A stretch of DNA of 64,000 bases. It comes from Pseudomonas nunensis (lineage in GTDB: Bacteria; Pseudomonadota; Gammaproteobacteria; Pseudomonadales; Pseudomonadaceae). Where the stretch lies: positions 2,668,501 to 2,732,500 of the forward strand of contig NZ_CP101125.1 of assembly GCF_024296925.1 (NCBI RefSeq), given 5' to 3'. The position numbers were made by a program, and so were the translations under genes. Of this stretch, positions 41,620 to 52,249 are shown in pieces (the first letter of the stretch is position 1; each line of letters opens with the position of its first letter). Below the pieces are notes generated by a model, which saw nothing but the letters and a program-made list of their open reading frames with translations, was not told where the DNA came from and did no database searches.

Positions 41620-44600
41620 ATGAATTTTTCCCAATTCTTCATTTCACGGCCGATCTTTGCAGCGGTACTTTCGCTGCTGATCCTGATCGCCGGTGCCATC
41701 TCGCTGTTCCAGTTGCCGATCAGCGAATACCCGGAAGTGGTTCCGCCGACCGTTGTGGTCCGCGCCAACTTCCCGGGTGCCAACCCTAAAGTCATCGGCG
41801 AAACCGTGGCCGCTCCACTGGAGCAAGCCATCACCGGCGTCGAGAACATGCTGTACATGTCCTCGCAGTCGACGGCCGACGGCAAGATCACCCTGACCAT
41901 CACCTTCGCCCTGGGTACCGACCTGGATAACGCGCAGGTACAGGTTCAGAACCGTGTCACCCGGACCGAGCCGAAGCTTCCAGAGGAAGTGACGCGCATT
42001 GGTATCACCGTGGACAAGGCTTCTCCGGACCTGACCATGGTGGTCCACTTGACCTCGCCGGACAAACGCTACGACATGCTCTACCTGTCCAACTACGCCT
42101 TGCTCAACATCAAGGATGAGCTGGCACGTCTGGGCGGTGTCGGTGATGTGCAGCTGTTCGGTATGGGCGACTACTCCTTGCGGGTATGGCTCGATCCAAA
42201 CAAGACCGCGTCACGTAACCTGACTGCCACCGATGTGGTCAACGCCATTCGCGAGCAGAACCGTCAGGTCGCTGCCGGTGCCTTGGGCGCGCCTCCTGCG
42301 CCGAATGCCACCAGCTTCCAGTTGTCGGTTAACACCCAGGGTCGTCTGGTTTCCGAGGAAGAGTTCGAGAACATCATCATTCGCTCCGGCGACAACGGTG
42401 AAATCACTCGCCTCAAAGACATCGCTCGCGTTGAACTGGGTTCCAGCCAATACGCCCTGCGTTCCTTGCTGAACAACCAGCCTGCGGTAGCGATCCCGAT
42501 CTTCCAGCGTCCTGGCTCCAACGCGATCCAGATCTCCAACGAAGTTCGCGACAAGATGGCTGAACTGAAAAAGAGCTTCCCGGAAGGCATGGACTTCAGC
42601 ATCGTCTATGACCCGACGATCTTCGTGCGCGGCTCCATCGAGGCGGTGGTTCACACCCTGTTCGAAGCACTGATCCTGGTTGTTTTGGTAGTAATTCTGT
42701 TCCTGCAAACCTGGCGCGCCTCGATCATTCCGTTGGTGGCGGTGCCGGTTTCGTTGATCGGTACGTTTGCGGTGATGCACCTGTTCGGCTTCTCGCTGAA
42801 CGCCCTCTCGCTATTCGGACTGGTACTGGCCATCGGTATCGTGGTGGACGACGCCATCGTGGTGGTGGAGAACGTCGAGCGCAACATCGAGCTTGGGCTA
42901 ACGCCTGTCGAAGCCACCAAGCGCGCCATGCGTGAAGTAACTGGCCCGATCATCGCCACGGCACTGGTGTTGTGTGCTGTTTTTATCCCGGCAGCCTTTA
43001 TCTCCGGGTTGACCGGGCAGTTCTATAAGCAGTTCGCCCTGACCATCGCGATTTCGACCGTGATCTCGGCCTTCAACTCGCTGACCCTGTCGCCAGCATT
43101 GGCTGCGGTGTTGCTCAAGAGCCACGACGCTCCGAAAGACCGTTTCTCCAAGGTGCTCGACAAGATCTTCGGTGGCTGGTTGTTCCGTCCGTTCAACCGC
43201 TTCTTTGAAAAGGCCAGTCATGGCTACGTCGGCACCGTCGGCCGGGTTATCCGCAGCAGCGGTATCGCCCTGCTCTTGTACGCTGGCCTGATGGTGCTGA
43301 CCTTCTTCGGTTTCGCCAATACCCCGACCGGTTTCGTACCCGGCCAGGACAAGCAATACCTGGTGGCCTTCGCGCAATTGCCGGATGCCTCGAGCCTGGA
43401 CCGTACCGAAGACGTGATCAAACGCATGTCCGACCTGGCCTTGAAACAGCCTGGCGTGGAAAGTGCGGTGGCCTTCCCTGGCCTGTCGATCAACGGCTTC
43501 ACCAACAGCCCGAACGCCGGCATCGTGTTCGTGACGCTGAAACCGTTCGACGAGCGTAAAGACCCGAGCATGTCCGCCGGTGCGATTGCCGGTGCATTGA
43601 ACGGCAAGTTCGCCGGGATCGAAGAAGCCTACATGGCGATCTTCCCGCCGCCGCCAGTACAAGGCTTGGGCACCATCGGTGGTTTCCGCCTGCAGATCGA
43701 AGACCGGGGCAACCTGGGCTACGACGAGCTGTACAAAGAAACCATGAACATCATTACCAAGAGCCACAACGTGCCGGAACTGGCCGCCCTGTTCACTAGC
43801 TACACCGTGAACGTGCCGCAGGTCGATGCCGCTATCGACCGTGAGAAAGCCAAGACCCACGGCGTGGCCGTCAGCGACATCTTCGACACCCTGCAGATTT
43901 ACCTGGGCTCGCTGTATGCCAACGACTTCAACCGCTTCGGTCGTACTTACCAGGTCAACGTTCAGGCCGAGCAACAGTTCCGCCTCGAACCGGACCAGAT
44001 CGGTCAGCTGAAAGTGCGTAACAACAAAGGCGAGATGATCCCGCTGGCGACCTTCATCAAGGTCAGCGACACCTCGGGCCCGGACCGCGTGATGCACTAC
44101 AACGGCTTCATCACTGCTGAAATCAACGGTGCGGCAGCCCCAGGCTACAGCTCCGGCCAGGCTCAGACGGCCATCGAGAAACTGCTCAAGGATGAACTTC
44201 CTAACGGCATGACCTACGAATGGACCGACCTGACCTACCAGCAGATTCTGTCCGGCAACACCGCGCTGTTCGTGTTCCCGCTCTGCGTATTGCTGGCGTT
44301 CCTGGTGCTCGCGGCGCAATACGAAAGCTGGAGCCTGCCACTGGCGGTGATCCTGATCGTGCCGATGACCCTGCTGTCGGCCATCACTGGTGTGATTGCT
44401 TCGGGAGGCGACAACAACATCTTCACCCAGATCGGCTTGATCGTACTGGTGGGGCTTGCCTGTAAGAACGCGATTCTGATCGTCGAGTTTGCCAAGGATA
44501 AACAGCAGGAAGGCCTCGGCCCCCTGGCTGCGGTACTCGAAGCATGCCGTCTGCGTCTGCGGCCGATCCTGATGACCTCTTTCGCGTTCATCATGGGTGT

Positions 44601-44799
44601 TGTGCCACTGGTTTTCTCCAGCGGTGCCGGTGCCGAAATGCGTCATGCCATGGGTGTGGCGGTGTTCTCCGGGATGCTCGGGGTGACCTTCTTCGGTCTG
44701 TTGCTGACGCCAGTGTTCTACGTATTGATTCGTAACTTTGTGGAGCGCGGTGAAGCGCGCAAAGCGGCCAAGGCCCTGAAACTGGAGTCGCAACAATGA
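41620..44799 (+). CDS. mexF: MexF, RND efflux transporter
   Basis: A 1059-residue HAE1-type RND pump with twelve predicted membrane helices. The N-terminal helix starts MNFSQFFISRPIFAAVLS, the proton-relay region is 'GIVVDDAIVVVENVERN' (Asp pair, residue ~405) and the second is 'GLACKNAILIVEFAKD' with Lys ~940. The length matches MexF (1062) and the sequence is close throughout. It starts 12 bp after mexE and overlaps oprN by four bases. It forms trimers and takes up substrate from the periplasm or membrane, driven by proton entry. Confidence 0.96.
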   Translation: MNFSQFFISRPIFAAVLSLLILIAGAISLFQLPISEYPEVVPPTVVVRANFPGANPKVIGETVAAPLEQAITGVENMLYMSSQSTADGKITLTITFALGTDLDNAQVQVQNRVTRTEPKLPEEVTRIGITVDKASPDLTMVVHLTSPDKRYDMLYLSNYALLNIKDELARLGGVGDVQLFGMGDYSLRVWLDPNKTASRNLTATDVVNAIREQNRQVAAGALGAPPAPNATSFQLSVNTQGRLVSEEEFENIIIRSGDNGEITRLKDIARVELGSSQYALRSLLNNQPAVAIPIFQRPGSNAIQISNEVRDKMAELKKSFPEGMDFSIVYDPTIFVRGSIEAVVHTLFEALILVVLVVILFLQTWRASIIPLVAVPVSLIGTFAVMHLFGFSLNALSLFGLVLAIGIVVDDAIVVVENVERNIELGLTPVEATKRAMREVTGPIIATALVLCAVFIPAAFISGLTGQFYKQFALTIAISTVISAFNSLTLSPALAAVLLKSHDAPKDRFSKVLDKIFGGWLFRPFNRFFEKASHGYVGTVGRVIRSSGIALLLYAGLMVLTFFGFANTPTGFVPGQDKQYLVAFAQLPDASSLDRTEDVIKRMSDLALKQPGVESAVAFPGLSINGFTNSPNAGIVFVTLKPFDERKDPSMSAGAIAGALNGKFAGIEEAYMAIFPPPPVQGLGTIGGFRLQIEDRGNLGYDELYKETMNIITKSHNVPELAALFTSYTVNVPQVDAAIDREKAKTHGVAVSDIFDTLQIYLGSLYANDFNRFGRTYQVNVQAEQQFRLEPDQIGQLKVRNNKGEMIPLATFIKVSDTSGPDRVMHYNGFITAEINGAAAPGYSSGQAQTAIEKLLKDELPNGMTYEWTDLTYQQILSGNTALFVFPLCVLLAFLVLAAQYESWSLPLAVILIVPMTLLSAITGVIASGGDNNIFTQIGLIVLVGLACKNAILIVEFAKDKQQEGLGPLAAVLEACRLRLRPILMTSFAFIMGVVPLVFSSGAGAEMRHAMGVAVFSGMLGVTFFGLLLTPVFYVLIRNFVERGEARKAAKALKLESQQ

Positions 44800-46217
44800 G
44801 CCTGAAAGCCTTCCTGCCGAGCTTGCTGGTACTGGCCCTGAGTGCCTGCGCCGTCGGCCCGGACTACAAAACCCCAGCCACGGAGCCGGCCAATATCACG
44901 GCCGTCACCGATGGCGCCAGCGGTCAGAAGAACTATGACCGCTCGCGTTTCGAAGGCATCTGGTGGCAACAGTTTGAAGACCCGACCCTCAACCAGTTGG
45001 TGATGCAATCGCTGCAAGGCAACCGTGATCTGCGCGTCGCCTTCGCCCGCTGGAAAGCCGCGCGAGCGATTCGCGATGACGTCAGCAACGACGCGATGCC
45101 GACCATCACCAGCCGGGCCAGCAGTGACCTGGCCAAGGGCCAAATCCCTGGCCAGACCACCAAACGGGTGAATAGCGAACGCTATGACCTGGGTCTGGAC
45201 ATGGCGTGGGAACTGGACCTCTTCGGCCGGATCCAGCGCAACCTGGAATCCAGCGACGCCGAGCAACAAGCGGCTGAAGCCGATCTTTACCAACTGCAAG
45301 TCAGCATGATTGCCGAACTGGTGGACGCCTACGGTCAACTGCGCGGTGCGCAACTGCGAGAAAAGATCGCCCTGGCCAACCTGAACAACCAGCAGGAATC
45401 GAGCAAGATCACCGTCAGCCTGCGTGATGCCGGCGTCGGCGATCAGCTCGATGTGGTCCGCGCCGATGCACGCCTGGCCTCTGTAGAAGCCAGCGTGCCG
45501 CAACTGCAGGCCGAACAGGTTCGGCAGAAAAACCGTATCGCCACCCTGTTGGGTGAACGTCCGGACAAGCTGACCGTCGACCTGAGCCCGAAAGATTTGC
45601 CAGCCATCGCCAAGGCGCTGCCGATCGGTGATCCGGGTGAACTGCTGCAACGTCGCCCAGACATCCTCAGCGCGGAACGCAAACTGGCTTCCGCCACCGC
45701 CCGTATCGGCGTGGCCAAGGCTGATTTGTTCCCGCGTGTCAGTCTCAGCGGCTTCCTCGGCTTTACCGCCGGGCGTGGTTCGCAGATCGGCTCCTCGGCA
45801 GCCAATGCCTGGGCGCTGGGCCCAAGCATCACCTGGGCTGCATTTGACCTGGGCAGCGTGCGGGCCCGTTTGCGCGGTGCCGACGCCGAAGCCGAAGGCG
45901 CCCTGGCGACCTACGAGCAACAAGTGCTGCTGGCCCTGGAAGAATCGGAAAACGCTTTCAGCGACTACGGCAAACGTCAGCAACGCTTGATTTCACTGAT
46001 TCGTCAGAGCGAATCCAGCCGCGCCGCTGCCGATCTGGCGGAAATTCGCTACCGCGAAGGCACGGCGGACTTCCTCGTCCTGCTCGATGCCCAGCGTGAA
46101 CGCCTGGCGGCCGAAGATTCCCAGGCCCAGGCCGAAGTGGATCTGTATCGCGGCATCGTCGCGATCTACAAGGCCCTCGGTGGCGGCTGGCAGCCGGAGA
46201 CGGTCGCCAGCAAGTAA
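44796..46217 (+). CDS. oprN: OprN, outer-membrane efflux channel
   Basis: A 473-residue OEP/TolC-like lipoprotein. The lipobox is 'LVLALSACAVGPDY', and the two OEP repeats follow, each with long helices (for example 'LRVAFARWKAARAIRDDV' and 'LRQKNRIATLLGERP'-like sequence in the first, 'SRAAADLAEIRYREGTADFL' in the second). It forms the trimeric exit duct for MexEF. It ends 51 bases before a strong terminator. Confidence 0.95.
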   Translation: MSLKAFLPSLLVLALSACAVGPDYKTPATEPANITAVTDGASGQKNYDRSRFEGIWWQQFEDPTLNQLVMQSLQGNRDLRVAFARWKAARAIRDDVSNDAMPTITSRASSDLAKGQIPGQTTKRVNSERYDLGLDMAWELDLFGRIQRNLESSDAEQQAAEADLYQLQVSMIAELVDAYGQLRGAQLREKIALANLNNQQESSKITVSLRDAGVGDQLDVVRADARLASVEASVPQLQAEQVRQKNRIATLLGERPDKLTVDLSPKDLPAIAKALPIGDPGELLQRRPDILSAERKLASATARIGVAKADLFPRVSLSGFLGFTAGRGSQIGSSAANAWALGPSITWAAFDLGSVRARLRGADAEAEGALATYEQQVLLALEESENAFSDYGKRQQRLISLIRQSESSRAAADLAEIRYREGTADFLVLLDAQRERLAAEDSQAQAEVDLYRGIVAIYKALGGGWQPETVASK

Positions 46218-46268
46218 GCAGGTTTTTAAAGAGCTCCTTTGGTTGGCCGCAACCAACCAAATTTTTTG

Positions 46269-46303
46269 GCCCCGCGTCTCATTCGGTCGCGGGGCTTTTT
46301 TTT
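46269..46303 (+). terminator. Rho-independent terminator after oprN
   Basis: Stem GCCCCGCG / CGCGGGGC with an 11-base loop, followed by nine T. It closes the mexEF-oprN operon. Confidence 0.92.
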
Positions 46304-46324
46304 GCCTGCTGAAAACACCCGCCC

Positions 46325-46490
46325 CTGTAGGAGCGAAGCTTGTGTGGCGAGGGGGCTTGCCCCCGTTGGGTCGCGAAGCGGCGCCAAAACCTGCAACTAT
46401 GATATGTCAGGCAAACAGAGTGAATTGTTCACGACTGCTTCGCAGCCGAACGGGGGCAAGCCCCCTCGCCACACAAGCCCGCTCCCACAA
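46325..46490. repeat. REP-type palindrome cluster
   Basis: A copy of GGCGAGGGGGCTTGCCCCCG at 46347-46366 recurs inverted at 46450-46471. Each side also has a GGAGCGAAGCTTG- or CAAGCCCGCTCCCAC-type half, so two REP families are nested here between convergent genes. Confidence 0.8.
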
Positions 46491-46495
46491 GGGGT

Positions 46496-47446
46496 TTAGT
46501 GGTGCCCCTCCATCACGGTGACGGTTGCCGTGGTACCCGCACGCAACCGGTTCTTGGCCGCATAGTCCGCATCAATCTGTATCCGCACCGGCACCCTTTG
46601 CGCCAGTTTTACCCACGTATAACTGGGGTTGATGCTGGCCAGCAGGCGACCGCCGGGGGCGTTTTCACGGTCGGCGATGGCGAACGCAATGCTTTGCACC
46701 GTCCCGCCAAAGGTTTCGCCGCTCATCAACTCGATCCGCACCCGATCGCCCTCCTCGATTCGCGGCAGCTTGGTTTCTTCGAAGTATCCGCTGACATAAA
46801 AGGAATCGCTGTCCACCAGCGCCAACAACGCACCGCCGGCCGTGGCGTAATCACCCTGACGGGTCAGCAGGTTGGTGACATAACCACTGACCGGCGCTTC
46901 GACCCGAGTGCGCTGCAAATCGAGTTCGGCCTGGGTCAACGCGGCGATCGCCAATTGCACATTCGCCTGCGCCAGACCGAGATTGGCCTGGTTGCGCAGC
47001 AACTCGGCCTGGGCCACGGCGACTTCGGTACTGGATTTTTCCCACTCCTCGCCGGAGATCGCGAACCCCAGTTTCAACTTGCGCCGCCGCTGCTCTTCGC
47101 TTTGACGCTGCTTAAGCAAGGCTTCGCTGGAGACAATCGAAGCCTGTGATTGGCCGAGGGTCGCTTTCGACACTTCCACCGAACGCTTGGCCCGCTCCAC
47201 CGCCAGGCTGTAGCGCGCCGGATCGATCTCCAGCAATAACTGGCCTTTCTCCACATGTTGGTTGTCCTGCACGCCCAGGCTGACGATGCGCCCCGCCACG
47301 TCGGCCGACAACGTCACCACATCCGCACGCACCCGTGCATCCCGGGTCCAGGGCGCGCGGGTGTAATGTTCCCAGGCGAACCAGCCAAGGATGAAAGCCA
47401 GCAACACCACTGCGACAGTCGCGAGTCGGGCAAGGATCTTCTTCAA
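46496..47446 (-). CDS. HlyD/AaeA-type efflux adaptor
   Basis: A 316-residue membrane-fusion protein anchored by one N-terminal helix (VAVVLLAFILGWFAWEHY). The biotinyl-lipoyl halves 'DVAGRIVSLGVQDNQHVEKG' and 'VEAPVSGYVTNLLTRQGDYA' flank a coiled coil. Together with the FUSC and DUF1656 proteins it makes an AaeAB-like exporter of aromatic carboxylic acids or similar weak acids. The C-terminus ends in 'VMEGHH'. It is the last gene of the three, four bases after the DUF1656 gene. Confidence 0.9.
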   Translation of the reverse strand: MKKILARLATVAVVLLAFILGWFAWEHYTRAPWTRDARVRADVVTLSADVAGRIVSLGVQDNQHVEKGQLLLEIDPARYSLAVERAKRSVEVSKATLGQSQASIVSSEALLKQRQSEEQRRRKLKLGFAISGEEWEKSSTEVAVAQAELLRNQANLGLAQANVQLAIAALTQAELDLQRTRVEAPVSGYVTNLLTRQGDYATAGGALLALVDSDSFYVSGYFEETKLPRIEEGDRVRIELMSGETFGGTVQSIAFAIADRENAPGGRLLASINPSYTWVKLAQRVPVRIQIDADYAAKNRLRAGTTATVTVMEGHH

Positions 47447-47450
47447 GGCA

Positions 47451-47651
47451 TCAGGCTCCCATGACCAGGATCAGCGTGGCGCAAACGCAGGCATACAAGG
47501 CTCCTTCGAACAGCGCTTCATGCCAGACGAAACGCAACACACCCAAGCGCCGCAGCAACCAATCCAGCAGCAGGAAAATCGGCAAGGCCAGCAACAGGGC
47601 CTGGGCAATCGGCGGCAGATAGACCCCGCCTACTTCCAGATCAATGGGCAA
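47451..47651 (-). CDS. DUF1656 small membrane protein
   Basis: A 66-residue protein with two membrane helices ('[19 protein letters not shown]' and '[20 protein letters not shown]'). DUF1656 proteins almost always lie between FUSC and HlyD genes of efflux operons. The TTG at 47651 gives the usual family start ([13 protein letters not shown]) and follows GGAG at 9 bases; the ATG at 47693 would extend it by 14 residues inside the FUSC gene. It overlaps FUSC by 11 bases. Confidence 0.85.
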   Translation of the reverse strand: MPIDLEVGGVYLPPIAQALLLALPIFLLLDWLLRRLGVLRFVWHEALFEGALYACVCATLILVMGA

Positions 47652-49788
47652 GGGCCGGTACTCCTTGTGCGTTTGCAGGTTGAAAGTAGTCACGGTAGCG
47701 CTGCAGAAACGACACCACGATCAGCAACGCTACACGCATGCGGAACACCGACCACAGGTGCTCATGGACATCCACGTGCAGGTCGTCCATTTCATCGCCC
47801 AAGACCCGCAAGATGCTCAACAGTCGTTCAACATCAATCCCGGGCCGCCCGGCGACCAACCTTCCGGTATCACGGACCGCGCCCAATAAGCGATTTTGTT
47901 GATCGGTACTGAGCAAGGTGTTGCCCTGCCCTTGCTGCCTGAGCTGATTCAACGCCACCCCCAGCGCCATGCAACCGAGGCTGACTTCGAACAGCTCGCG
48001 GGAACGCCGATCCTCAATCGCCGGGAGCAAGCCGAGCATCATGGTCAGGCGATCGACCATGCGGCTTTCAAAGGCAAACTGCTGCTCATCGGTGGCCGGC
48101 GTCTTCATCAAGGCGTAGACCTGCTCGCAGTTCTCATTGAACAACCGGCGCATCCGCAACACCGGTCTGAACGGGAAGATCAGCGCATAGACACTCAACG
48201 CGAGGACGGTGGCGCAGGTATAAGCGCCGGCAAACTCGAACCACTGGATCGCAGTGTTCTGGCCGCTCCCGATGTTTTGCGGCCCCAACAGCAGAAACGT
48301 CGACAACCCAAGCCCAATCGCGGTGCCGGTGGTGGCCGGCGTGGTCAGGCCGACCGCCACGGCGTACAGCAATGGCGCTAACAGCAACGCGAGCAATTCG
48401 AAGTTACTGATCATCGGAAACAGCAGAAACAGATAGAGCGCCGAAGCCACTAATGCCAATACCAGGCCTCTCGCATAAGCCTGGGCGGCTAGCAGCGGGC
48501 GCGGGAATGTCGCCATCAGCGAGCAGAGAATGCCGACCAGCACCATTCCGCCACGGGCGCCATCCCAACCCGTTTCAATCCAGATCAGGCCCGCGACCAC
48601 CAAAGCAGTAAAGGCGCGGATGGCATTCATTGCTGCCAAGGTGAAATCCAGGTGCAGCGGATTTTCCTGGCCGCGAAACATGCAGCTCGCTTCGCGCCCA
48701 TCCTGTATCGCGTCGCTCAGCTCCAGAATCTGCTCCAGTTGCTGCAACATCCGCGCTTGCTCCCACCGCAGTGCCCAGGCCAGAGAGCGCAAAGTGGCGG
48801 TCATGGTTTCGGTCAGTTGCTCGGCCTTATAAGCCAGGTTATCGAACCGTTGTTGCAGCGCGACGAAATGCTGGCGAGCTTCGGGCGACAGCGAGCGCCC
48901 CTGCACCGCCAGTTCATCGAGAAAGGCCAGCTCTTCGGCACGCAATGCCTGTATGTCCACGGGCAATGCGCCTTGCCAGCGCTCGGCCAATAACTCCCGC
49001 TGGTGACGCAACGCCGTCAGCCGTGAGGTCAGCAACACCAGCTGATTGCCCAGCAACTGCACCAGGCTATTGGCACTGCGCAGCCGTGGCGCGTCGAAGT
49101 ACAAATGCCTGCGCAACCCTTCCAGCGCGCTGATCTCACCCAGCAGTTGCATCTGTCGACGATGGAAATCGGCTTCGCTTTCCTCAGTACGAATCACCGC
49201 CGCCGCGTGGGTCGCCAACAGCTTGATCACCTGATCGACCTTGGCGAAATAGTTGCGGGCCACCGTCTCCGGTCGCGCGGTCAGCAAGCTGACCACGCAT
49301 ACGCAAGCGACGGCCAACAAGGTTTCGGTCACCCGCGTTACCGCGAGCAGGAACGTGCCGTCCTGGTCCGGCACCGACAGCAGCGCGACCACCACCGCCG
49401 TATAGCCGCTGAGCACAAACGCCTGGGAACTGGTGTAGCGCAACAAGGTGCCGCCAGCGGTACACAGCGCCAGCCACAAGGCCAGGGTAATAATGAAAGG
49501 CAACGGCGCCTGGGGGAAAATCGCCATGATCAACACCGCGACCGCCGCGCCCATGGTGGTGCCGATCACTTGGCCGAAGCTTCGGGCCAAGGCCATGCCG
49601 CCCAATGGCTGACTGACGATGACCACTGCCATGATCGACCACTTGGGTTGGTCGAGGTCGAACACAAATGCCAGGTACAACGTCAGCAACCCGGCCGAGA
49701 TGGTTCTCAGGGCAAACAGCAACACCCCTTGGCCGGGGTTGAGCATCATCCTGAAGTATTGAAGCAGCGGTTGCATGGGCGCACTCAT
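47641..49788 (-). CDS. FUSC family efflux protein (AaeB-like)
   Basis: A 715-residue inner-membrane protein with two blocks of about five or six helices. The first is near residues 20-170 ('[20 protein letters not shown]') and the second near 390-540, each followed by a cytoplasmic helical domain. This is the FUSC/AaeB architecture. It should exchange weak-acid or aromatic substrates against protons, with HlyD and DUF1656 as partners. It is the first gene of the operon. The gap to the divergent bestrophin gene is 204 bp. Confidence 0.9.
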   Translation of the reverse strand: MSAPMQPLLQYFRMMLNPGQGVLLFALRTISAGLLTLYLAFVFDLDQPKWSIMAVVIVSQPLGGMALARSFGQVIGTTMGAAVAVLIMAIFPQAPLPFIITLALWLALCTAGGTLLRYTSSQAFVLSGYTAVVVALLSVPDQDGTFLLAVTRVTETLLAVACVCVVSLLTARPETVARNYFAKVDQVIKLLATHAAAVIRTEESEADFHRRQMQLLGEISALEGLRRHLYFDAPRLRSANSLVQLLGNQLVLLTSRLTALRHQRELLAERWQGALPVDIQALRAEELAFLDELAVQGRSLSPEARQHFVALQQRFDNLAYKAEQLTETMTATLRSLAWALRWEQARMLQQLEQILELSDAIQDGREASCMFRGQENPLHLDFTLAAMNAIRAFTALVVAGLIWIETGWDGARGGMVLVGILCSLMATFPRPLLAAQAYARGLVLALVASALYLFLLFPMISNFELLALLLAPLLYAVAVGLTTPATTGTAIGLGLSTFLLLGPQNIGSGQNTAIQWFEFAGAYTCATVLALSVYALIFPFRPVLRMRRLFNENCEQVYALMKTPATDEQQFAFESRMVDRLTMMLGLLPAIEDRRSRELFEVSLGCMALGVALNQLRQQGQGNTLLSTDQQNRLLGAVRDTGRLVAGRPGIDVERLLSILRVLGDEMDDLHVDVHEHLWSVFRMRVALLIVVSFLQRYRDYFQPANAQGVPALAH

Positions 49789-49992
49789 TGAGTCATCTCA
49801 AGCAAGCGTAGTCACTGCATCAAGACCTCGACAGGTTTCAAAGTCGACAGAAGTCGTAGGCAATTTCGCCGATGAGCCACCTGTTTTCGATAGATGCGCT
49901 CGATAACCCCGTCAGCCATAGCAATTGGACAGAAGCGCACTGGCCCCCTAGGCTTGAATCGCTGCGAAAGCGTCTTTGAATAAGCCTTACCC

Positions 49993-50892
49993 ATGATCGT
50001 GCGTCCCAAGCCGAACCTGATCGGCATCCTGTTTTCCCTTAAAGGCTCGATTGCCAAGCGCATTGCCTTGCGCAGTCTTTTAGTGACCCTGCTCGCCTCG
50101 GTGATTGTGCTGGTGGAAACCTGGCACCCGGACTCCTTCTCCAAGGTCAGCGCCACGCCGTTCACGCTGCTGGGTTTGTCGCTGTCGATCTTCATGAGCT
50201 TTCGCAACAACGCCTGCTATGACCGTTGGTGGGAGGGTCGCAAGCAATTGGGCCAGTTGATCATCGAGGTGCGCTCGCTGATCCGCCAGACACAAGGCTT
50301 GATGGACGCCGATGAACGCGAACTGCTGTTGCGTGAACTCTGCGGCTTCGCCCATGGACTGGTTGCCCGCCTGCGCTTTGAAAGTGAACGTCAAGCCGTC
50401 GCGCCCTGGACGCCCGACCCCATCGATCATCAACACCCGAACATCCCCGACGCCTTGTTGCAGCGAATCGGCGCGCGCTGCTCGGAACTCGCCGAGCTCG
50501 GCCGCATCAGCGAATGGCGCTACACCCAACTCGAGTCGCGGCTGGTCAGCCTGAGCCAGGTCCAGGCCAGTTGCGAGCGGATCAAAAGCACGCCACTGCC
50601 CTTCCCTTACACCCTGCTGCTGCACCGCACCATTTACCTGTTTTGCATCTTGTTGCCGTTTGCCATGGCCGAACCGCTGGGATGGCTGACGCCGGTGTTC
50701 ACCGCCATCGTCAGTTACACCTTTTTCGGCCTCGACGAGATCGGCGACGACCTCGAAGACCCGTTCGGCTTCGATGAAAACGATTTACCGTGTAACGCGA
50801 TATTGCGTACGCTGGAGCGCGAAGTGCTGGCCGCGTTGGGCCAAACCGATTTGCCGCCAGCCCTGGAGCCTGTCGAGTACGTTTTGAACTGA
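49993..50892 (+). CDS. Bestrophin-like (UPF0187) anion channel
   Basis: A 299-residue bestrophin homologue like E. coli YneE. The N-terminus 'MIVRPKPNLIGILFSLKGSI' and 'LSIFMSFRNNACYDRWWEGRK' near residue 75 carry the family signature, and 'FTAIVSYTFFGLDEIGDDLEDPFG' holds the acidic cluster near 250. Bacterial members are pentameric channels for chloride or cations. It is monocistronic. Confidence 0.9.
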   Translation: MIVRPKPNLIGILFSLKGSIAKRIALRSLLVTLLASVIVLVETWHPDSFSKVSATPFTLLGLSLSIFMSFRNNACYDRWWEGRKQLGQLIIEVRSLIRQTQGLMDADERELLLRELCGFAHGLVARLRFESERQAVAPWTPDPIDHQHPNIPDALLQRIGARCSELAELGRISEWRYTQLESRLVSLSQVQASCERIKSTPLPFPYTLLLHRTIYLFCILLPFAMAEPLGWLTPVFTAIVSYTFFGLDEIGDDLEDPFGFDENDLPCNAILRTLEREVLAALGQTDLPPALEPVEYVLN

Positions 50893-50968
50893 GCCAGGGT
50901 TTGACTCGACGCCGCGCCTGACCGAAGCTGACGGCTTTGCAAAAGCTCGCCAGCTCCCGGATCCGTGC

Positions 50969-52024
50969 ATGCCCCAGTCCCGCCGCTACCTGCTTATCAG
51001 CCTCTGCGTCCTGTTTGCCGTTGCCCTCGCCTGGTTTTTCCTGCGCAGTACCACGCCCGTGGTGCCGGAGGCGATCAAACATGGCTACAGCGAAGCGCTG
51101 GCCCAGGCGCGCGCCGGTCAACCGGGTGCGGCTCGGGTGCTCTACCAGCAATTGGGCCGTCCTGACTTGTCGGCCAAACGTCGCATCTGGCTGCTCGCCG
51201 AACTGCCGAACTACCCCAGCCCGCAAGCCCTGAAACTGGCCGGCACCGATTTGCAAAACACTTCGGTGGATGTGCGGATCGCGGCGATCAAAAGCGTGGT
51301 CGGCCTGGTTCCCGGCGGGCAGCGCAGTCTGCTGCTCGGTCCCTTGCTCGACGACAGTGAGCAGACGGTGCGCTTTGCCGCCGTCAACGCGCTGTTGGGT
51401 TTGTCGCCGGATGACCTGGGCTTGTATTTCGCGCCGTTGCAGCAGGCCATCGATGCTTGGGAACAGGTCCTCAAGGACGAGCCCGAAAGCGCCAATACTC
51501 ACTACCAACTGGCGCGGCTGTATTTGCACAATGCTGAGTTGAAAGAAGCGCAACTGGCGCTGGAGGGCACCTTGCAGCTTGAGCCCGGCAATCTGCCGGC
51601 GCTGGTGATGCAAATCGAAGTGCTGGACAAGCAAGGCCAAAGCGATGCCGCTCGCCAGTTGCTGGCCAAACAGCTGAAGGCCCAGCCGGACTCAGCCTAC
51701 CTGCAACATGCGCTCGGGCTCTGGTTGCTGCACCACGGGCAGAGTGAATTCGCCGTGCTCGGCCTGTCGAAAGCGGTTGAGCTGGAGCCGGACAACAAGG
51801 AATACCGCTACGACTTGGCCACCACGCTGCACAGCGAGGAAGAGCTGGAAGCGGCGCAAAAGCAGCTGCAGGAAATCGTCCAGCGCCACCCTGCCGACCG
51901 CAAGGCGCGGGTGTTACTGATCAATTACTGGACGGAAAGCGGACAGTTGCAGAACGTGCAGATTCTGCTGGCGCAACTGGAGCAAATGAACCCGGATGAT
52001 CCGGCGTTGCAGCAGGGTCTTTAA
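50969..52024 (+). CDS. Membrane-anchored HEAT/TPR repeat protein
   Basis: A 351-residue protein. Residues ~7-26 form one membrane segment (LLISLCVLFAVALAWFF). Two HEAT-like repeats follow (residues ~85-145, 'SVDVRIAAIKSVVGLV' and 'EQTVRFAAVNALLGLS') and then about five TPR units from ~155 to the end ('SANTHYQLARLYLHNAELKEAQ'). HEAT plus TPR of this type often scaffold cytochrome or maturation complexes, but no partner gene is nearby. A REP doublet follows. Confidence 0.75.
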   Translation: MPQSRRYLLISLCVLFAVALAWFFLRSTTPVVPEAIKHGYSEALAQARAGQPGAARVLYQQLGRPDLSAKRRIWLLAELPNYPSPQALKLAGTDLQNTSVDVRIAAIKSVVGLVPGGQRSLLLGPLLDDSEQTVRFAAVNALLGLSPDDLGLYFAPLQQAIDAWEQVLKDEPESANTHYQLARLYLHNAELKEAQLALEGTLQLEPGNLPALVMQIEVLDKQGQSDAARQLLAKQLKAQPDSAYLQHALGLWLLHHGQSEFAVLGLSKAVELEPDNKEYRYDLATTLHSEEELEAAQKQLQEIVQRHPADRKARVLLINYWTESGQLQNVQILLAQLEQMNPDDPALQQGL

Positions 52025-52039
52025 AAGATCACCCACGCC

Positions 52040-52110
52040 CTGTAGGAGCACGGCTTGCCTGCGATGGCGTTCCTGAGATCGCCATCGCGAGCAAGCTTTG
52101 CTCCTACAAG
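52040..52110. repeat. REP-type inverted doublet
   Basis: TGTAGGAGCACGGCTTGCCTGCGATGG-type arm and its inverted partner (CCATCGCGAGCAAGCTTTGCTCCTACA) around a 15-base centre, between the TPR gene and the KaiC-like gene. Confidence 0.8.
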
Positions 52111-52249
52111 ATACGTGTCGATAGGTGTTGGTGGTCCCGGAAAAAAAGGTTTGAACCGTCGTCTCGGCCAAGGGTCAAGAGAAACAGGCAGTCAATTCAG
52201 GCACTTCAGGCCTGCTGCCTCGCTTCCCCTAGTCATGAGAGGGCTTTTT

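Noticed and set aside
42898..44796. 632-codon frame opposite mexF
   Set aside because: Shadow of mexF; composition is unlike a real protein.
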